Source: Cellulomonas sp. (lineage in GTDB: Bacteria > Actinomycetota > Actinomycetes > Actinomycetales > Cellulomonadaceae). Taken from it: 64,000 nt of DNA. The notes beneath the pieces were generated by a model, which did no database searches, was not told the DNA's origin, and saw only the letters and a list, made by a program, of their open reading frames with translations. The position numbers were made by a program, and so were the translations under genes. The stretch spans positions 1 through 64,000 of the forward strand of contig NZ_JAGIBD010000006.1 of NCBI RefSeq assembly GCF_017744555.1, given 5' to 3'. Below are positions 1 through 8,884 of the stretch, in pieces (position 1 is the stretch's first letter; each line of letters opens with the position of its first letter).

Positions 1-821
<821 letters not shown>

Positions 822-1254
822 TGTTGCTCCTCGGGTTCGTCGTGACCGACCGCCAGGAACGAGGAAGGCCCCCGTCCTGAGCACAGGAGGAGGCCTCTGG
901 TAGGTCCGCTCGACCCGAGCACCGGCCGAAGGCCGCGCTCGCGCCACCGTGACGGCGATGAACCGTCCGGTGCGGACTGTGACCCGGTCCCTGTTGTCGG
1001 CGTGAGCCGTGCGGTCGAAACCCAGGTGGGAGGAACTCCACTTGTGCGCCTGATCCGCCGGAAGTGCACGAACCAGGTCAGTCGACCGCCCACTCTACCA
1101 GAGCCCCGGCGCGGCCCCGGACCGGCGCTCGCCTCGGCTCGACGCTCTGGGCGAACCTGGTGCCGGAACGCCGATGCCCCAGGACGGCACGAGCACCGGC
1201 CGGGCGTCCCTGGGCGCGCGGGCCCTGCCCGCCGCCGGTGAGAGGATCGACCCC
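822..1254. other. Divergent infC/DUF1844 intergenic region
   Basis: These 433 bases separate infC on the minus strand from the DUF1844 gene on the plus strand. The half nearest infC holds the leader hairpin at 865-897 and should be its 5' UTR. I see no convincing sigma-70 hexamers and no coding potential beyond shadow frames. Confidence 0.6.
865..897 (-). promoter_or_regulatory. Leader hairpin upstream of infC (possible attenuator)
   Basis: On the minus strand, GAGGCCTCC plus TCCTG pairs with CAGGA plus GGGGGCCTT around a TGCT tetraloop. This gives about 14 pairs (two G-U) with one bulged C, ending 43 bases before the ATC start. No U-tract follows. Leaders of infC-rpmI-rplT operons are commonly regulated, so an attenuator or regulatory hairpin is plausible but inferred. 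Confidence 0.5.
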
Positions 1255-1614
1255 ATGAGCACCTCCCCCGACCCCACCGCCGAGGCGACGCGCGACATCG
1301 CGGACGTCGCCGCGGTCGAGGTCATCACCACGGCCGCCGTCCACCTCATGAGCGCCGCGGCGGTGAAGTGCGGGCTCGCCGAGGACGGCCCTGACGGCAA
1401 GGGCGCGGACTACCTGGACCTCGACGAGGCGCGCAAGCTCATCACGGCGCTCGCCGCGCTGGTCACCGCCGCGGCACCCGACATCGGCAACCAGCACGCA
1501 CGGTCGCTGCGCGACGGTCTCCGCTCGCTGCAGCTGGCCTTCCGCGAGGCGTCCCCGTTCCCGGACGCCCCCGGCGAGGGCCCCGGCGAGAAGTTCACGG
1601 GGTCGGTGGTCTGA
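1255..1614 (+). CDS. DUF1844 domain-containing protein
   Basis: A 119-residue protein matching the actinobacterial DUF1844 family, usually found beside infC. The helical core runs from ADVAAVEVITTAAVHLMSAAAVKCGLAE through LDLDEARKLITALAALVTAA. The function is unknown. There is no signal peptide, transmembrane segment or catalytic motif. The ATG at 1255 follows GAGAGGATCGACCCC, which contains a usable ribosome-binding site; an upstream in-frame ATG at 1174 lacks one. The last 20 bases overlap the 3' end of the convergent MFS gene, so the two messages are antisense at their ends. Confidence 0.85.
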   Translation: MSTSPDPTAEATRDIADVAAVEVITTAAVHLMSAAAVKCGLAEDGPDGKGADYLDLDEARKLITALAALVTAAAPDIGNQHARSLRDGLRSLQLAFREASPFPDAPGEGPGEKFTGSVV

Positions 1615-3037
1615 CGCCTGCGGACCGGCGGCGGCCGCCCGCGACCGTGCGGACACGCCGCCGGACCGTGTGGCGCAGGCGCTCGGGCGAGCGGCGGGGC
1701 GCGGGCACCACCGCCGGCACCGCGGCGTGCGCGGGTTCCCGGGCAGCGGTCTCCTGACCGTCCGACGACCCGACGGTCCCGGCGTCCGGCGTCGGGTCGG
1801 TCACCGGGGCGACAGCCGGCACGACGGCCCCGGGCGCACCGGCCGACAGGCGGCGCGTCAGCGCGAGCACGACCAGGCCGACCACGGCGATGCCGCCGCC
1901 GACGAACGCCGCCGTGAGGAAGCCGGCACCGGGCGACGACCGGTCGATCACGAACCCGCACAGCGGTGCGCCGAGCGCGTTCCCGACGGTCGACATCGTG
2001 CCGCTCCACCCCATGACCTCGCCGCGGCGCTGCTCCGGCACGAGCCGGACGAGCGTCGCGTTGATCGACGCCAGCGCGGGGGCGCACGGCAACCCGGCGA
2101 GGACCACCGCGAGTGCCAGCCACAGCGGCCCGGGGGCGAACGCGGCCGGCACGGTCGCGAGCGCGAGGACGGCGACGAGCACGAGCGGGGACGGCGAGCG
2201 GTGCCGGGCACCGTGGATCAGGCCGCCCACGACGGAACCGCCCGCCCACAGCGCGATCATCCAGCCGACGTCGCTCGCGCGGCCAGCGTCGTTCAGTGCG
2301 GCGACGAGCGAGACGTCCGTGCCGACCAGGACGAACGCGGCGGCGACGGCCGCGAGCAGCACGACGACCAGGCCGGGGCCGAGCAGCCGTCCGGCGGGCG
2401 CGTCGTCCGCGTCGGACGACACCGCCGAGGTGGGCGCCGCCGAGGCCGTGGTCGCGGCCGACCGGGTCGGCAGGTTCGCCCACCACAGCAGCACGCCCGC
2501 GGCGACCGTGAGGACGCCGACGACCGTGAGCGCTGCGACGGTCGACACCTGCGTCGCGAGGACCACGCCGACCACCGGCGACAGCATGAAGGTGAGCTCC
2601 ACCGCGACCGAGTCCAGCGCGAACGCCGCACGCTGCTGCGCGAGCGGGACGAGCACCGACAGCGACTGCCGTGTCACCGAGAACACCGGCACGAGGAACA
2701 ACCCGGCGACGAACGCGGCCACGATGAGCAGCTCGTACGAGAGCCGCGGCGCGCACAGCCACACCGCGGACTCGACGAGCACCGACGGCGCGATCGCGCG
2801 GCGCAGCCCGAACCTGTCGACCAGGCGCCCGCGCCACGGCGCGCCGAGCGCCATGCCGACGGTGGCGGCCCCCGCGACGACACCGGCCTGGGCGTAGCCG
2901 CGCTCGAGCGACGTCACGACGTGCAGGGTGAGCACGACACCGACCATCGCGGCGGGGATGCGCGCGACGAAGGACACCACGTAGAGCCGCAGCACGCCGG
3001 GAAGGCGCAGGAGGGCGGCATAGGGCGTCCGGGACAT
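1595..3037 (-). CDS. Major facilitator superfamily transporter
   Basis: A 480-residue membrane protein with about twelve hydrophobic segments from residue 10 to about 410, in the two-times-six MFS layout. The loop after TM2 contains the typical GAPWRGRLVDRFGLRR motif (a GxLaDrxGrR variant), and the second half has RRGEVMGWSGTMSTVGNALGAPL. It resembles drug or metabolite exporters of actinobacteria; the substrate cannot be told. A hydrophilic Arg/Pro-rich tail of about 70 residues follows the last helix. The start ATG is at 3037. The gene is divergent from the envelope group at 3143 and overlaps the end of the DUF1844 gene. Confidence 0.85.
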   Translation of the reverse strand: MSRTPYAALLRLPGVLRLYVVSFVARIPAAMVGVVLTLHVVTSLERGYAQAGVVAGAATVGMALGAPWRGRLVDRFGLRRAIAPSVLVESAVWLCAPRLSYELLIVAAFVAGLFLVPVFSVTRQSLSVLVPLAQQRAAFALDSVAVELTFMLSPVVGVVLATQVSTVAALTVVGVLTVAAGVLLWWANLPTRSAATTASAAPTSAVSSDADDAPAGRLLGPGLVVVLLAAVAAAFVLVGTDVSLVAALNDAGRASDVGWMIALWAGGSVVGGLIHGARHRSPSPLVLVAVLALATVPAAFAPGPLWLALAVVLAGLPCAPALASINATLVRLVPEQRRGEVMGWSGTMSTVGNALGAPLCGFVIDRSSPGAGFLTAAFVGGGIAVVGLVVLALTRRLSAGAPGAVVPAVAPVTDPTPDAGTVGSSDGQETAAREPAHAAVPAVVPAPRRSPERLRHTVRRRVRTVAGGRRRSAGVRPPTP

Positions 3038-3142
3038 CCGACGATTCTCTCCCGGGCCGGCGCGTGCTCCCGCACGGATTTCCGCCGACGCAGCGGTGTG
3101 ACGCCTCACATCGCCCCCAGGGTGGGTCCCTATCCTGGGCAG

Positions 3143-3949
3143 ATGCCGTCCGACGACCCCGTGCCGGGCTGGACCCCTCCGCCGACCACGCCGCCCACCC
3201 CCGCCGTACCGCCCGTGAGCCCGTCCGCGGCCTCGCCGACGACCCAGCCCGTGGCCCTTCCGCCCGGCGGGACAGCGCCGCTCCCGGCACCGCCCGCGGA
3301 CCCCACCCGACCGCTCCCCCCGGCTGTCGTCCCGCACGTCCCGCGGTTCCCGGCCACGCCGTCGTCCGCAGGCGCGGCACCGACCCCGCCGTCCTCCGCG
3401 GGCCCGGCACCGGTCGGCGCCGCGACGCCCGACCGGCGACCCCGGCGCGCCGTCGTCCTCCTCACGGCCGCGCTCGTCGTCGCCGTCGCGCTCGGCGGGG
3501 CCCTCGTCGGCCGGGTGCTCGTCACGACGCACGCGTGGCAGCGGTCGAGCGCCGACTGGGAGGCGCTGGCCCGGACGCACGGCGCCGACCTGGCGACCGC
3601 GCAGCAGGAGCTGTCGTCCGCCCAGGCCCAGCTCGCCGATGCCCAGACCCAGCTCGCGACCGCGCAGGCGCGCATCACCGAGCTCGCCGACGAGAAGGCC
3701 CAGCTCGGCGACACGACCGCCGCACAGACGCAGCTCGCCGACTACCAGGCACGGGTGTCGCAGGCCGCGGGCAACGTCGCGACCGCGCTCGCGCAGTGCA
3801 TCACCGGGCAGCAGAAGCTCATCGGCTACCTCGAGGAGTCCGACCGGTACGACCCGGCGGACCTCGCGCGGTTCAAGCAGGACGTCACGACCGTGTGCGG
3901 AGCGGCGACCGACGCGAACGCCGCGCTGCAGCGCGAGCTCCAGAAGTGA
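3143..3949 (+). CDS. Membrane-anchored coiled-coil protein of unknown function
   Basis: A 268-residue protein in three parts: a Pro/Ala/Thr-rich cytoplasmic region (1-100), one transmembrane helix (about 104-126), and an outer part with a coiled coil (about 140-205, repeats such as AQAQLADAQTQLATAQ) and a short C-terminal domain with two cysteines (QCITGQQ and TVCGAATD) that could form a disulfide. I do not recognise a named family. Its stop overlaps the GTG start of the next gene by four bases, so it is translationally coupled to the lipoprotein protease. A role as its membrane partner or scaffold is inference. Confidence 0.7.
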   Translation: MPSDDPVPGWTPPPTTPPTPAVPPVSPSAASPTTQPVALPPGGTAPLPAPPADPTRPLPPAVVPHVPRFPATPSSAGAAPTPPSSAGPAPVGAATPDRRPRRAVVLLTAALVVAVALGGALVGRVLVTTHAWQRSSADWEALARTHGADLATAQQELSSAQAQLADAQTQLATAQARITELADEKAQLGDTTAAQTQLADYQARVSQAAGNVATALAQCITGQQKLIGYLEESDRYDPADLARFKQDVTTVCGAATDANAALQRELQK

Positions 3950-4677
3950 GGTCCGCACTCGCGCGCGGTGCCGCCACGGCGACCGTGCTCGTCGCGCTCG
4001 CCGGGTGCGCCGCGCTGCCGGAGCTCCCGGCACCGGTGCCGACGAGCGTCGTCCCGACGGACACGCCCGCACCCGCGCCGACGTCGTCGGGCAACCTCTC
4101 GCCCGACGGGTTCGACGCCGCCCAGCGGATGGCCGTGCGGATCCGCAACATCGGCTGCGGCTCGGTGTCGACGGGGTCGGGGTTCGCGATCGACGACCAC
4201 ACCCTCGTGACGAACCGGCACGTCGTCGCGGACTCCTCGGCCCTCCAGCTCAGCACGTACGACGGCCGGGACGTCGCGGCGACCGCCGCCAGCACCGCGG
4301 GGCTCGCCGACCTCGCGATCGTCCGGACCGCCGACGCGCTTCCCTACGCACCCGCGCTCGCCGACGCCGACCCGGTCGTCGGGGACGCGGTGACGGTGGT
4401 CGGGTACCCCCTGGGCCGCGCGCTCACCGTGACGACGGGTGAGGTGCTCGCCGCCACGACGGACCCGCTCAACGAGAACCTCGGACAGGTGTTCCTCACC
4501 GACGCGACGGTCGAGTTCGGCAGCTCCGGGTCGGCCGTCCTCGACCCCCAGGGGCGCGTGGTCGGTGTCGTGTATGCGAAGGATGAGCAGAACCGGAGTT
4601 TCGTCGTGCCTGTGAGCACGCTGCGGGCCATGCTGGACGACGACTCGGCGTTCACCCCTGCGCCCACCTGCAGCTGA
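3946..4677 (+). CDS. Trypsin-like serine protease lipoprotein
   Basis: A 243-residue protein starting with GTG at 3946. An N-terminal signal ends in the lipobox LAGC with Cys21, so the mature protein should be anchored outside the membrane. A Thr/Pro linker precedes a small chymotrypsin-fold domain with an apparent triad: His92 in VTNRHVV, Asp122 in LADLAIV, Ser194 in FGSSGSAV. The arrangement resembles HtrA/Do catalytic domains, but no PDZ domain follows. It overlaps the coiled-coil gene upstream and lies 13 bases before the GerW-like gene, so the three probably form one envelope operon. Confidence 0.85.
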   Translation: MRSALARGAATATVLVALAGCAALPELPAPVPTSVVPTDTPAPAPTSSGNLSPDGFDAAQRMAVRIRNIGCGSVSTGSGFAIDDHTLVTNRHVVADSSALQLSTYDGRDVAATAASTAGLADLAIVRTADALPYAPALADADPVVGDAVTVVGYPLGRALTVTTGEVLAATTDPLNENLGQVFLTDATVEFGSSGSAVLDPQGRVVGVVYAKDEQNRSFVVPVSTLRAMLDDDSAFTPAPTCS

Positions 4678-4690
4678 CCCGGAGGTTCCC

Positions 4691-5221
4691 ATGGCCGACG
4701 TCCCACGATTCGACCCCGCCACCCTCACCGGCGCGGTCAACGACACCGTCACCGTGCGCCGCGTGTTCGGCGACGCGTACGAGCGCGGCGGCGTCACCGT
4801 CATCCCGGTCGCCCGCCTGTTCGCCGCGACGGGCCTCGGGCTCGGCGACGGCGAGGGCGGCGTCCCGCTCGGCGCGCTCGGCGCCCGCCTGCAGAGCCGG
4901 CTGGCGGCGGGGTCCGACGACTCGGGTCCGGCACCGGACAGCGGTACCGGCTCCCAGCAGGGCTACGGCGGCGGCCACGGCGGGGGCGGCGGGTACGGCG
5001 CGTACGTCAAGGCCGTCGGCGTGTACGTGATCGACGACGCGGGGGTGCACTGGAGGCCGTCGATCGACGTCAACCGGGTGATCCTCGGCGGCCAGGCCGT
5101 CGCCGCCACCGCCGTCAGCGCGTTCGCGGCGGTGCTGGCCGTCAAGGCGCTGTCGGGTGCCGTCTCGGCGGCGGCCGGCACGATCGCGAACGCGGTGTCG
5201 CACTGGGCGTCGTCCCGCTGA
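4691..5221 (+). CDS. GerW/YtfJ-like domain protein
   Basis: A 176-residue protein with a GerW (sporulation protein YtfJ) type fold. It opens FGDAYERGGVTVIPVARL, has a Gly-rich stretch (GGGHGGGGGYGAYVKAVGVYVI) and the GVHWRPSIDVNRVI block, then ends with one hydrophobic helix of about 30 residues (AVAATAVSAFAAVLAVKALSG). GerW proteins are known from spore germination, but homologues occur widely in non-sporulating actinobacteria, where the function is unknown. The ATG at 4691 follows GGAGGTTCCC. The helix could tether the protein to the membrane near the two proteins encoded upstream. Confidence 0.75.
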   Translation: MADVPRFDPATLTGAVNDTVTVRRVFGDAYERGGVTVIPVARLFAATGLGLGDGEGGVPLGALGARLQSRLAAGSDDSGPAPDSGTGSQQGYGGGHGGGGGYGAYVKAVGVYVIDDAGVHWRPSIDVNRVILGGQAVAATAVSAFAAVLAVKALSGAVSAAAGTIANAVSHWASSR

Positions 5222-5239
5222 CCGCCTGACCCACGACGG

Positions 5240-5275
5240 AGGGCGGCGCCGCGGACCTCGTCCGAGCGCCGCCCT
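5240..5275. terminator. Bidirectional hairpin terminator
   Basis: AGGGCGGCGC (5240-5249) pairs perfectly with GCGCCGCCCT (5266-5275). Inside it CGGAC (5252-5256) pairs with GTCCG (5260-5264) around a CTC loop. It lies between the convergent GerW-like and sseB genes. There is no T-tract, as is common in this group. Confidence 0.75.
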
Positions 5276-5356
5276 CGTGCTGTCTGCGTGCGCCGACGGC
5301 ATCGTGTCGACGCTCACCGGGTCCGCCGCAGCGTCGGTGCCTCCGTGCAGCGGACG

Positions 5357-6094
5357 TCAGGCCGGCCGCGCCGCCCGCAGCCGCAGCTCGACCGAGTCGA
5401 CCCGCGTCGCGATCGTCTCGTCGGCCGCGAGCGCCGCGTTGACCTGCGCGAGGACGGCGTCGAGCCCCGCCTGGTCGAGGCCGGCCACCAGGGCCAGCGC
5501 GACGGCGACCTCGGCGCGCGCGCCCGGCACGGTCGACGCCTCGACCACGCCGCCGACCGGCGCGAGGGCTGCGCGGACGGCCCGGTCGACCTCGTGGTCC
5601 ACGCGCCCGTCGACGACCGCGGGCTCCCAGGGCACCTGCTGCGCGAGCGCCCACACGGCGGGGCGGGGCACGAGCGCCGTGACGGGCCCACCGGGGTCGA
5701 CCACGACGACGTCCCAGCCCTCGCTCACGACCGACAGCGCGGCGCGCGCGACGTCGGACGGGACGGGTCGGGCGTCGGACCGCCACGCCGCCGTCGCTGC
5801 GACGCTCGTGAACACGGGCAGCGCCGTGCGTCCGTCGGGTGTCCGCAGCGCGACGATGCCCGCGGACGCCTCCTTGTCGACGGTGTGCTCGTGGCCGTCG
5901 TGCACCACGACGTCGGCCGCCTCGAGCTCGGCGAGCACCGGGACCAGCACGCGCGTCCCCGCGAGGGCCCGCACGACGTCGGCGAGCGGACCGGTCCCTG
6001 CGCCGTACGCCGTCAGCGCCGCCTCGACCGCGGGGTCGGCGCTGCCGTCGTCCCCGGCGAACGGCGACGACGGCGGCAGCTCACGGCCGGCCAC
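5357..6094 (-). CDS. SseB family protein
   Basis: A 245-residue protein with an SseB-type N-terminal domain (LADVVRALAGTRVLVPVLAEL, later GIVALRTPDGRTALPVFTSVAA and GWDVVVVDPGGP). In actinobacteria such a gene is regularly found just after hisA/priA, but its biochemical role is unknown. The C-terminal half (EPAVVDGRVDHEVDRAVRAALAP onward) looks like a second alpha/beta domain. The start is GTG at 6094, 13 bases after the priA stop, so it is probably the last gene of the hisH-priA-sseB transcript. No signal peptide or membrane segment is present. Confidence 0.8.
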   Translation of the reverse strand: MAGRELPPSSPFAGDDGSADPAVEAALTAYGAGTGPLADVVRALAGTRVLVPVLAELEAADVVVHDGHEHTVDKEASAGIVALRTPDGRTALPVFTSVAATAAWRSDARPVPSDVARAALSVVSEGWDVVVVDPGGPVTALVPRPAVWALAQQVPWEPAVVDGRVDHEVDRAVRAALAPVGGVVEASTVPGARAEVAVALALVAGLDQAGLDAVLAQVNAALAADETIATRVDSVELRLRAARPA

Positions 6095-6107
6095 GGCGGT
6101 GCGGTCC

Positions 6108-6848
6108 TCAGGGGCGGCCGGCGACGTCGAGCGCCTCCGGCAGCGTGAACGCGCCCGCGTACAGCGCCTTGCCGACGATCGTGCCCTCGACGCCGACCGG
6201 GACGAGCGTGCGCAGCACCCGCAGGTCGTCGAGGCTCGAGATGCCGCCCGACGCGACGACCGGCGCGTCCGTGCGGCTGCAGACCTCGCGCAGCAGCTCG
6301 ACGTTCGGTCCGCGCAGCGTGCCGTCCTTCGTCACGTCCGTGACGACGTAGCGCGAGCACCCGGCGGCGTCCAGCCGGGCGAGCACCTCCCAGAGGTCAC
6401 CGCCCTCCTTCGTCCAGCCGCGCGCCGCGAGCGTCGTGCCGCGCACGTCGAGACCGACCGCGATCTGGTCGCCGTGGCTCGCGATCACGCGCGCCGTCCA
6501 CTCCGGGTCCTCGAGCGCAGCCGTGCCGAGGTTGACGCGGGTCGCGCCCGTGGCGAGCGCGCGCTCGAGCGAGGCGTCGTCGCGGATGCCGCCCGAGAGC
6601 TCGACCTTGACCCCGCGCCCCGACAGCTCGGCGGCGACGTCCGCGAGCAGCGGCGCGTTCGAGCCGCGGCCGAACGCCGCGTCGAGGTCCACGAGGTGGA
6701 TCCACTCGGCGCCGCCCTCGGCCCAGTCGAGCGCGGCGGCCAGCGGGTCGCCGTAGCCCGTCTCGGAGCCGGCCTCCCCCTGGACGAGGCGGACGGCCTG
6801 GCCGTCGGCCACGTCGACGGCAGGCAGGAGCTCGAGGCGGTCGGTCAT
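6108..6848 (-). CDS. priA: Bifunctional HisA/TrpF-type isomerase (PriA)
   Basis: A 246-residue (beta/alpha)8 barrel isomerising ProFAR in histidine synthesis; actinobacterial members (PriA) also isomerise phosphoribosyl anthranilate in tryptophan synthesis. Asp12 in LPAVDVADG and Asp175 in VTDVTKDGT fit the general acid and base. The phosphate sites are [12 protein letters not shown] and [11 protein letters not shown]. The Arg-rich loop and overall sequence fit the dual-substrate actinobacterial clade, which is inferred because no trpF is visible here. ATG at 6848, 26 bases after hisH. Confidence 0.93.
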   Translation of the reverse strand: MTDRLELLPAVDVADGQAVRLVQGEAGSETGYGDPLAAALDWAEGGAEWIHLVDLDAAFGRGSNAPLLADVAAELSGRGVKVELSGGIRDDASLERALATGATRVNLGTAALEDPEWTARVIASHGDQIAVGLDVRGTTLAARGWTKEGGDLWEVLARLDAAGCSRYVVTDVTKDGTLRGPNVELLREVCSRTDAPVVASGGISSLDDLRVLRTLVPVGVEGTIVGKALYAGAFTLPEALDVAGRP

Positions 6849-6874
6849 CACTTCTCCGTGGGTGTGGGGGCAGG

Positions 6875-7525
6875 TCAGCGGAGCTGGTCGACCCAGTGGG
6901 CCAGCAGCTGCGCGCCGGCGTCGCCGGACTTCTCGGGGTGGAACTGGGTCGCGGCGAGCGGGCCGTTCTCGACGGCGGCGACGAACCGGTCGCCGTGCTC
7001 GGACCAGGTGACCAGCGGGGTCGTGAACGGGGTCGCACCTGCGCCGTCGTCGGTGAGCGGGAACGACCGGGCCGCGTACGAGTGCACGAAGTAGAACCGC
7101 TCGTCCTCCAGGCCCTTGAACAGCACGGACCCGGGAGCCGCGTCGATCGTCGCCCAGCCCATGTGGGGGACGACGTCGGCCTCGAGCCGGTCGACGACGC
7201 CCGGCCACTCCCCCAGCCCGTCGGTGCGCTCGCCGTGCTCGACCCCCTCGGTGAACATCACCTGCATGCCGACGCAGATGCCGAGCACGGGCCGTCCGCC
7301 GGCGAGGCGGCGGTCGACGACCTGGTCGCCGCCGACCTCACGCAGGCCGGCCATGACGGCCGCGAACGCGCCGACACCCGGGACGACCAGCCCGTCGGCC
7401 TCGATGGCCGCATGCTTGTCCGCCGTCAGCTCGACCTCGGCGCCGACCCGCTCCAGGGCGCGCACGGCCGAGCGGACGTTGCCGAATCCGTAGTCGAGGA
7501 CGACGACGTGAGGCTGGGTGGGCAC
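6875..7525 (-). CDS. hisH: Imidazole glycerol phosphate synthase, glutaminase subunit
   Basis: A 216-residue class I glutamine amidotransferase that supplies ammonia to HisF. The nucleophile is Cys84 in LGICVGMQ; His196 and Glu198 in TQFHPEKS complete the triad. The oxyanion strand motif is VPGVGAF. It opens [13 protein letters not shown], typical for the family. The upstream gap (7526-7635) holds the terminator of the GH12 gene, so hisH needs its own promoter; I could not pick out clear hexamers. hisF is not in the window. Confidence 0.95.
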   Translation of the reverse strand: MPTQPHVVVLDYGFGNVRSAVRALERVGAEVELTADKHAAIEADGLVVPGVGAFAAVMAGLREVGGDQVVDRRLAGGRPVLGICVGMQVMFTEGVEHGERTDGLGEWPGVVDRLEADVVPHMGWATIDAAPGSVLFKGLEDERFYFVHSYAARSFPLTDDGAGATPFTTPLVTWSEHGDRFVAAVENGPLAATQFHPEKSGDAGAQLLAHWVDQLR

Positions 7526-7579
7526 CGGCCCAGGCTACCCGCGGCACCGCGTGGGGCTGCCCGGGCGTCCACGCACGAG

Positions 7580-7612
7580 GACGGGTCCGGCAGACCTCCT
7601 GCCGGACCCGTC
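7580..7612. terminator. Hairpin terminator after the GH12 gene
   Basis: GACGGGTCCGGCAG (7580-7593) pairs perfectly with CTGCCGGACCCGTC (7599-7612) around an ACCTC loop, 23 bases after the GH12 stop on the minus strand and before hisH. It should insulate hisH from cellulase transcription. Confidence 0.8.
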
Positions 7613-7635
7613 GTCTCACGTGCGTCAGCGACCGC

Positions 7636-8787
7636 TCACGGGGTGGTGCAGGTGAACCCCGAGGTGGGCGCCGTGCCGCTGGCGGTGAACCCGAACGTCG
7701 TCGAGCCACCGCCGTTCAGCAGCCCGTTGTAGGCCGCGTTCTTCACGGTGATCGCCGAACCGCTCGTCGTGAGCACGCCGTTCCAGAGGTTGGAGATCGT
7801 GGTGCCGCTCGGGAGCGTGCCCTTGACGGTCCAGCCGCTGATCATCGACGAGCCCGCGTTCGCGACCGTCACCGTGCCCTGGAAGCCGCCGTTCCACGCG
7901 TTGTCGACCTTGAGCGTCGCGGTGCAGCCCGAGCCGTTCGGCGGCGGCGTCACGGTCGGCGTCGGGGTCGGCGAGGGCGGCGGCGTCGTGCCGTTCGTCG
8001 TGACCGAGAAGTTGTTCACCGCGAGGCCGGTGCCGCCGATCCACGGCTCGAAGCCCGCCTGGATGCTCGTGAGGTACCAGCTGTTCGACCCGTAGCCCCG
8101 GCTCACGACGTCGTTCCAGAACGCGCTCACCGGGAAGCTGATCGAGCTGGTCGGCGACTGCCGGACGTAGGAGATGACGTTCCAGCCCGACGAGCCGTAC
8201 CAGACGTCCCACGTGGCGCCCGCGACGTTCGCGGTGCCGACCTTCGAGCCGATCGGCTGGATCGAGCCGGTGTGGTTGAGCCAGACCATCAGCTCGGCGC
8301 CGTCGTTCTGCTGCGTGGTCGTGGTCGGACGCGACTTGTTGAACCAGATGTCGTACGCCGCGTCGTAGGTGCCGCTGCCCGGGTACGTCATGCTCACGCT
8401 CGTCGTGATCGAGCCGAAGCGCGAGTCGCTCGCCTGCAGACCGTTCGGGCTCAGGATGTTGTTGTTCGTCGTGCAGTTGCCGTAGTGGCACCCGTAGTAG
8501 ATCGCCGGGTACGACTTCGGGGCGCCGTTCGTCGCCGCCTGGCCGTCGGCCTGCGTCACGGTGAAGCCCGTCGACGAGACGTCGATGCACTGCGTGGCGC
8601 TGGTCCCCCAGCGGTTGTTCATCACGACGTAGCGGCCGCTCTGCACGGACGCGCTGCCGTATTGCTCGCAGATCACGGGGGCCGCGGTGGCCGTCTGGGC
8701 GCCGGACAGGCCGAGCAGGCCCAGCACGGCGGTGAGCAGCGCGGTCAGCACGACGGTGCGCGACCGGGCGCGGGTTCGGTGGGTCAT
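7636..8787 (-). CDS. Secreted GH12 endoglucanase with C-terminal CBM2
   Basis: A 383-residue endo-1,4-beta-glucanase for cellulose breakdown outside the cell. A signal peptide covers about residues 1-36 (hydrophobic core VVLTALLTAVLGLLGLSG, cleavage near ATAAP). The GH12 domain runs from about 37 to 265, opening VICEQYGSA and containing GRYVVMNNRWGTSATQC. Glu165 in GAELMVWLN is the likely nucleophile and Glu247 in QAGFEPW the acid/base. A Thr/Pro linker leads to a CBM2 (about 284-383) with conserved Trp residues (AWNGGFQGTV, SGWTVKGTLP). ATG at 8787 is chosen because it has a GGAG site; the in-frame ATG at 8805 lies inside a palindrome. Confidence 0.93.
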   Translation of the reverse strand: MTHRTRARSRTVVLTALLTAVLGLLGLSGAQTATAAPVICEQYGSASVQSGRYVVMNNRWGTSATQCIDVSSTGFTVTQADGQAATNGAPKSYPAIYYGCHYGNCTTNNNILSPNGLQASDSRFGSITTSVSMTYPGSGTYDAAYDIWFNKSRPTTTTQQNDGAELMVWLNHTGSIQPIGSKVGTANVAGATWDVWYGSSGWNVISYVRQSPTSSISFPVSAFWNDVVSRGYGSNSWYLTSIQAGFEPWIGGTGLAVNNFSVTTNGTTPPPSPTPTPTVTPPPNGSGCTATLKVDNAWNGGFQGTVTVANAGSSMISGWTVKGTLPSGTTISNLWNGVLTTSGSAITVKNAAYNGLLNGGGSTTFGFTASGTAPTSGFTCTTP

Positions 8788-8800
8788 GGCACTCCTTCGA

Positions 8801-8812
8801 TGCATCGATGCA
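8801..8812. promoter_or_regulatory. Perfect 12-bp palindrome at the 5' end of the GH12 gene
   Basis: TGCATCGATGCA is a perfect inverted repeat centred on CG, 13 bases upstream of the GH12 start codon. CG-centred palindromes are typical of LacI-family operators. No CelR-type TGGGAGCGCTCCCA box is seen at this gene, so it could be an alternative operator. A role is inferred only from symmetry and position. Confidence 0.4.
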
Positions 8813-8835
8813 GTGGAGGAACCGGACGGACGGGA

Positions 8836-8875
8836 GCCGTCGGACGGCGGGCCCTGTCACCCGCCGCCCGACGGC
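8836..8875. terminator. Hairpin terminator after the GH5 gene
   Basis: GCCGTCGGACGGCGGG (8836-8851) pairs with CCCGCCGCCCGACGGC (8860-8875) with one A-C mismatch and an eight-base loop. It begins nine bases after the GH5 stop codon on the minus strand and separates the two cellulase genes. Confidence 0.8.
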
Positions 8876-8884
8876 GGCCTCAGC

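Noticed and set aside
1670-3949. 759-codon plus-strand frame ending in the coiled-coil protein
   Set aside because: The first part is antisense to the MFS gene with Arg/His-rich shadow composition; the real start with a plausible product is ATG at 3143.
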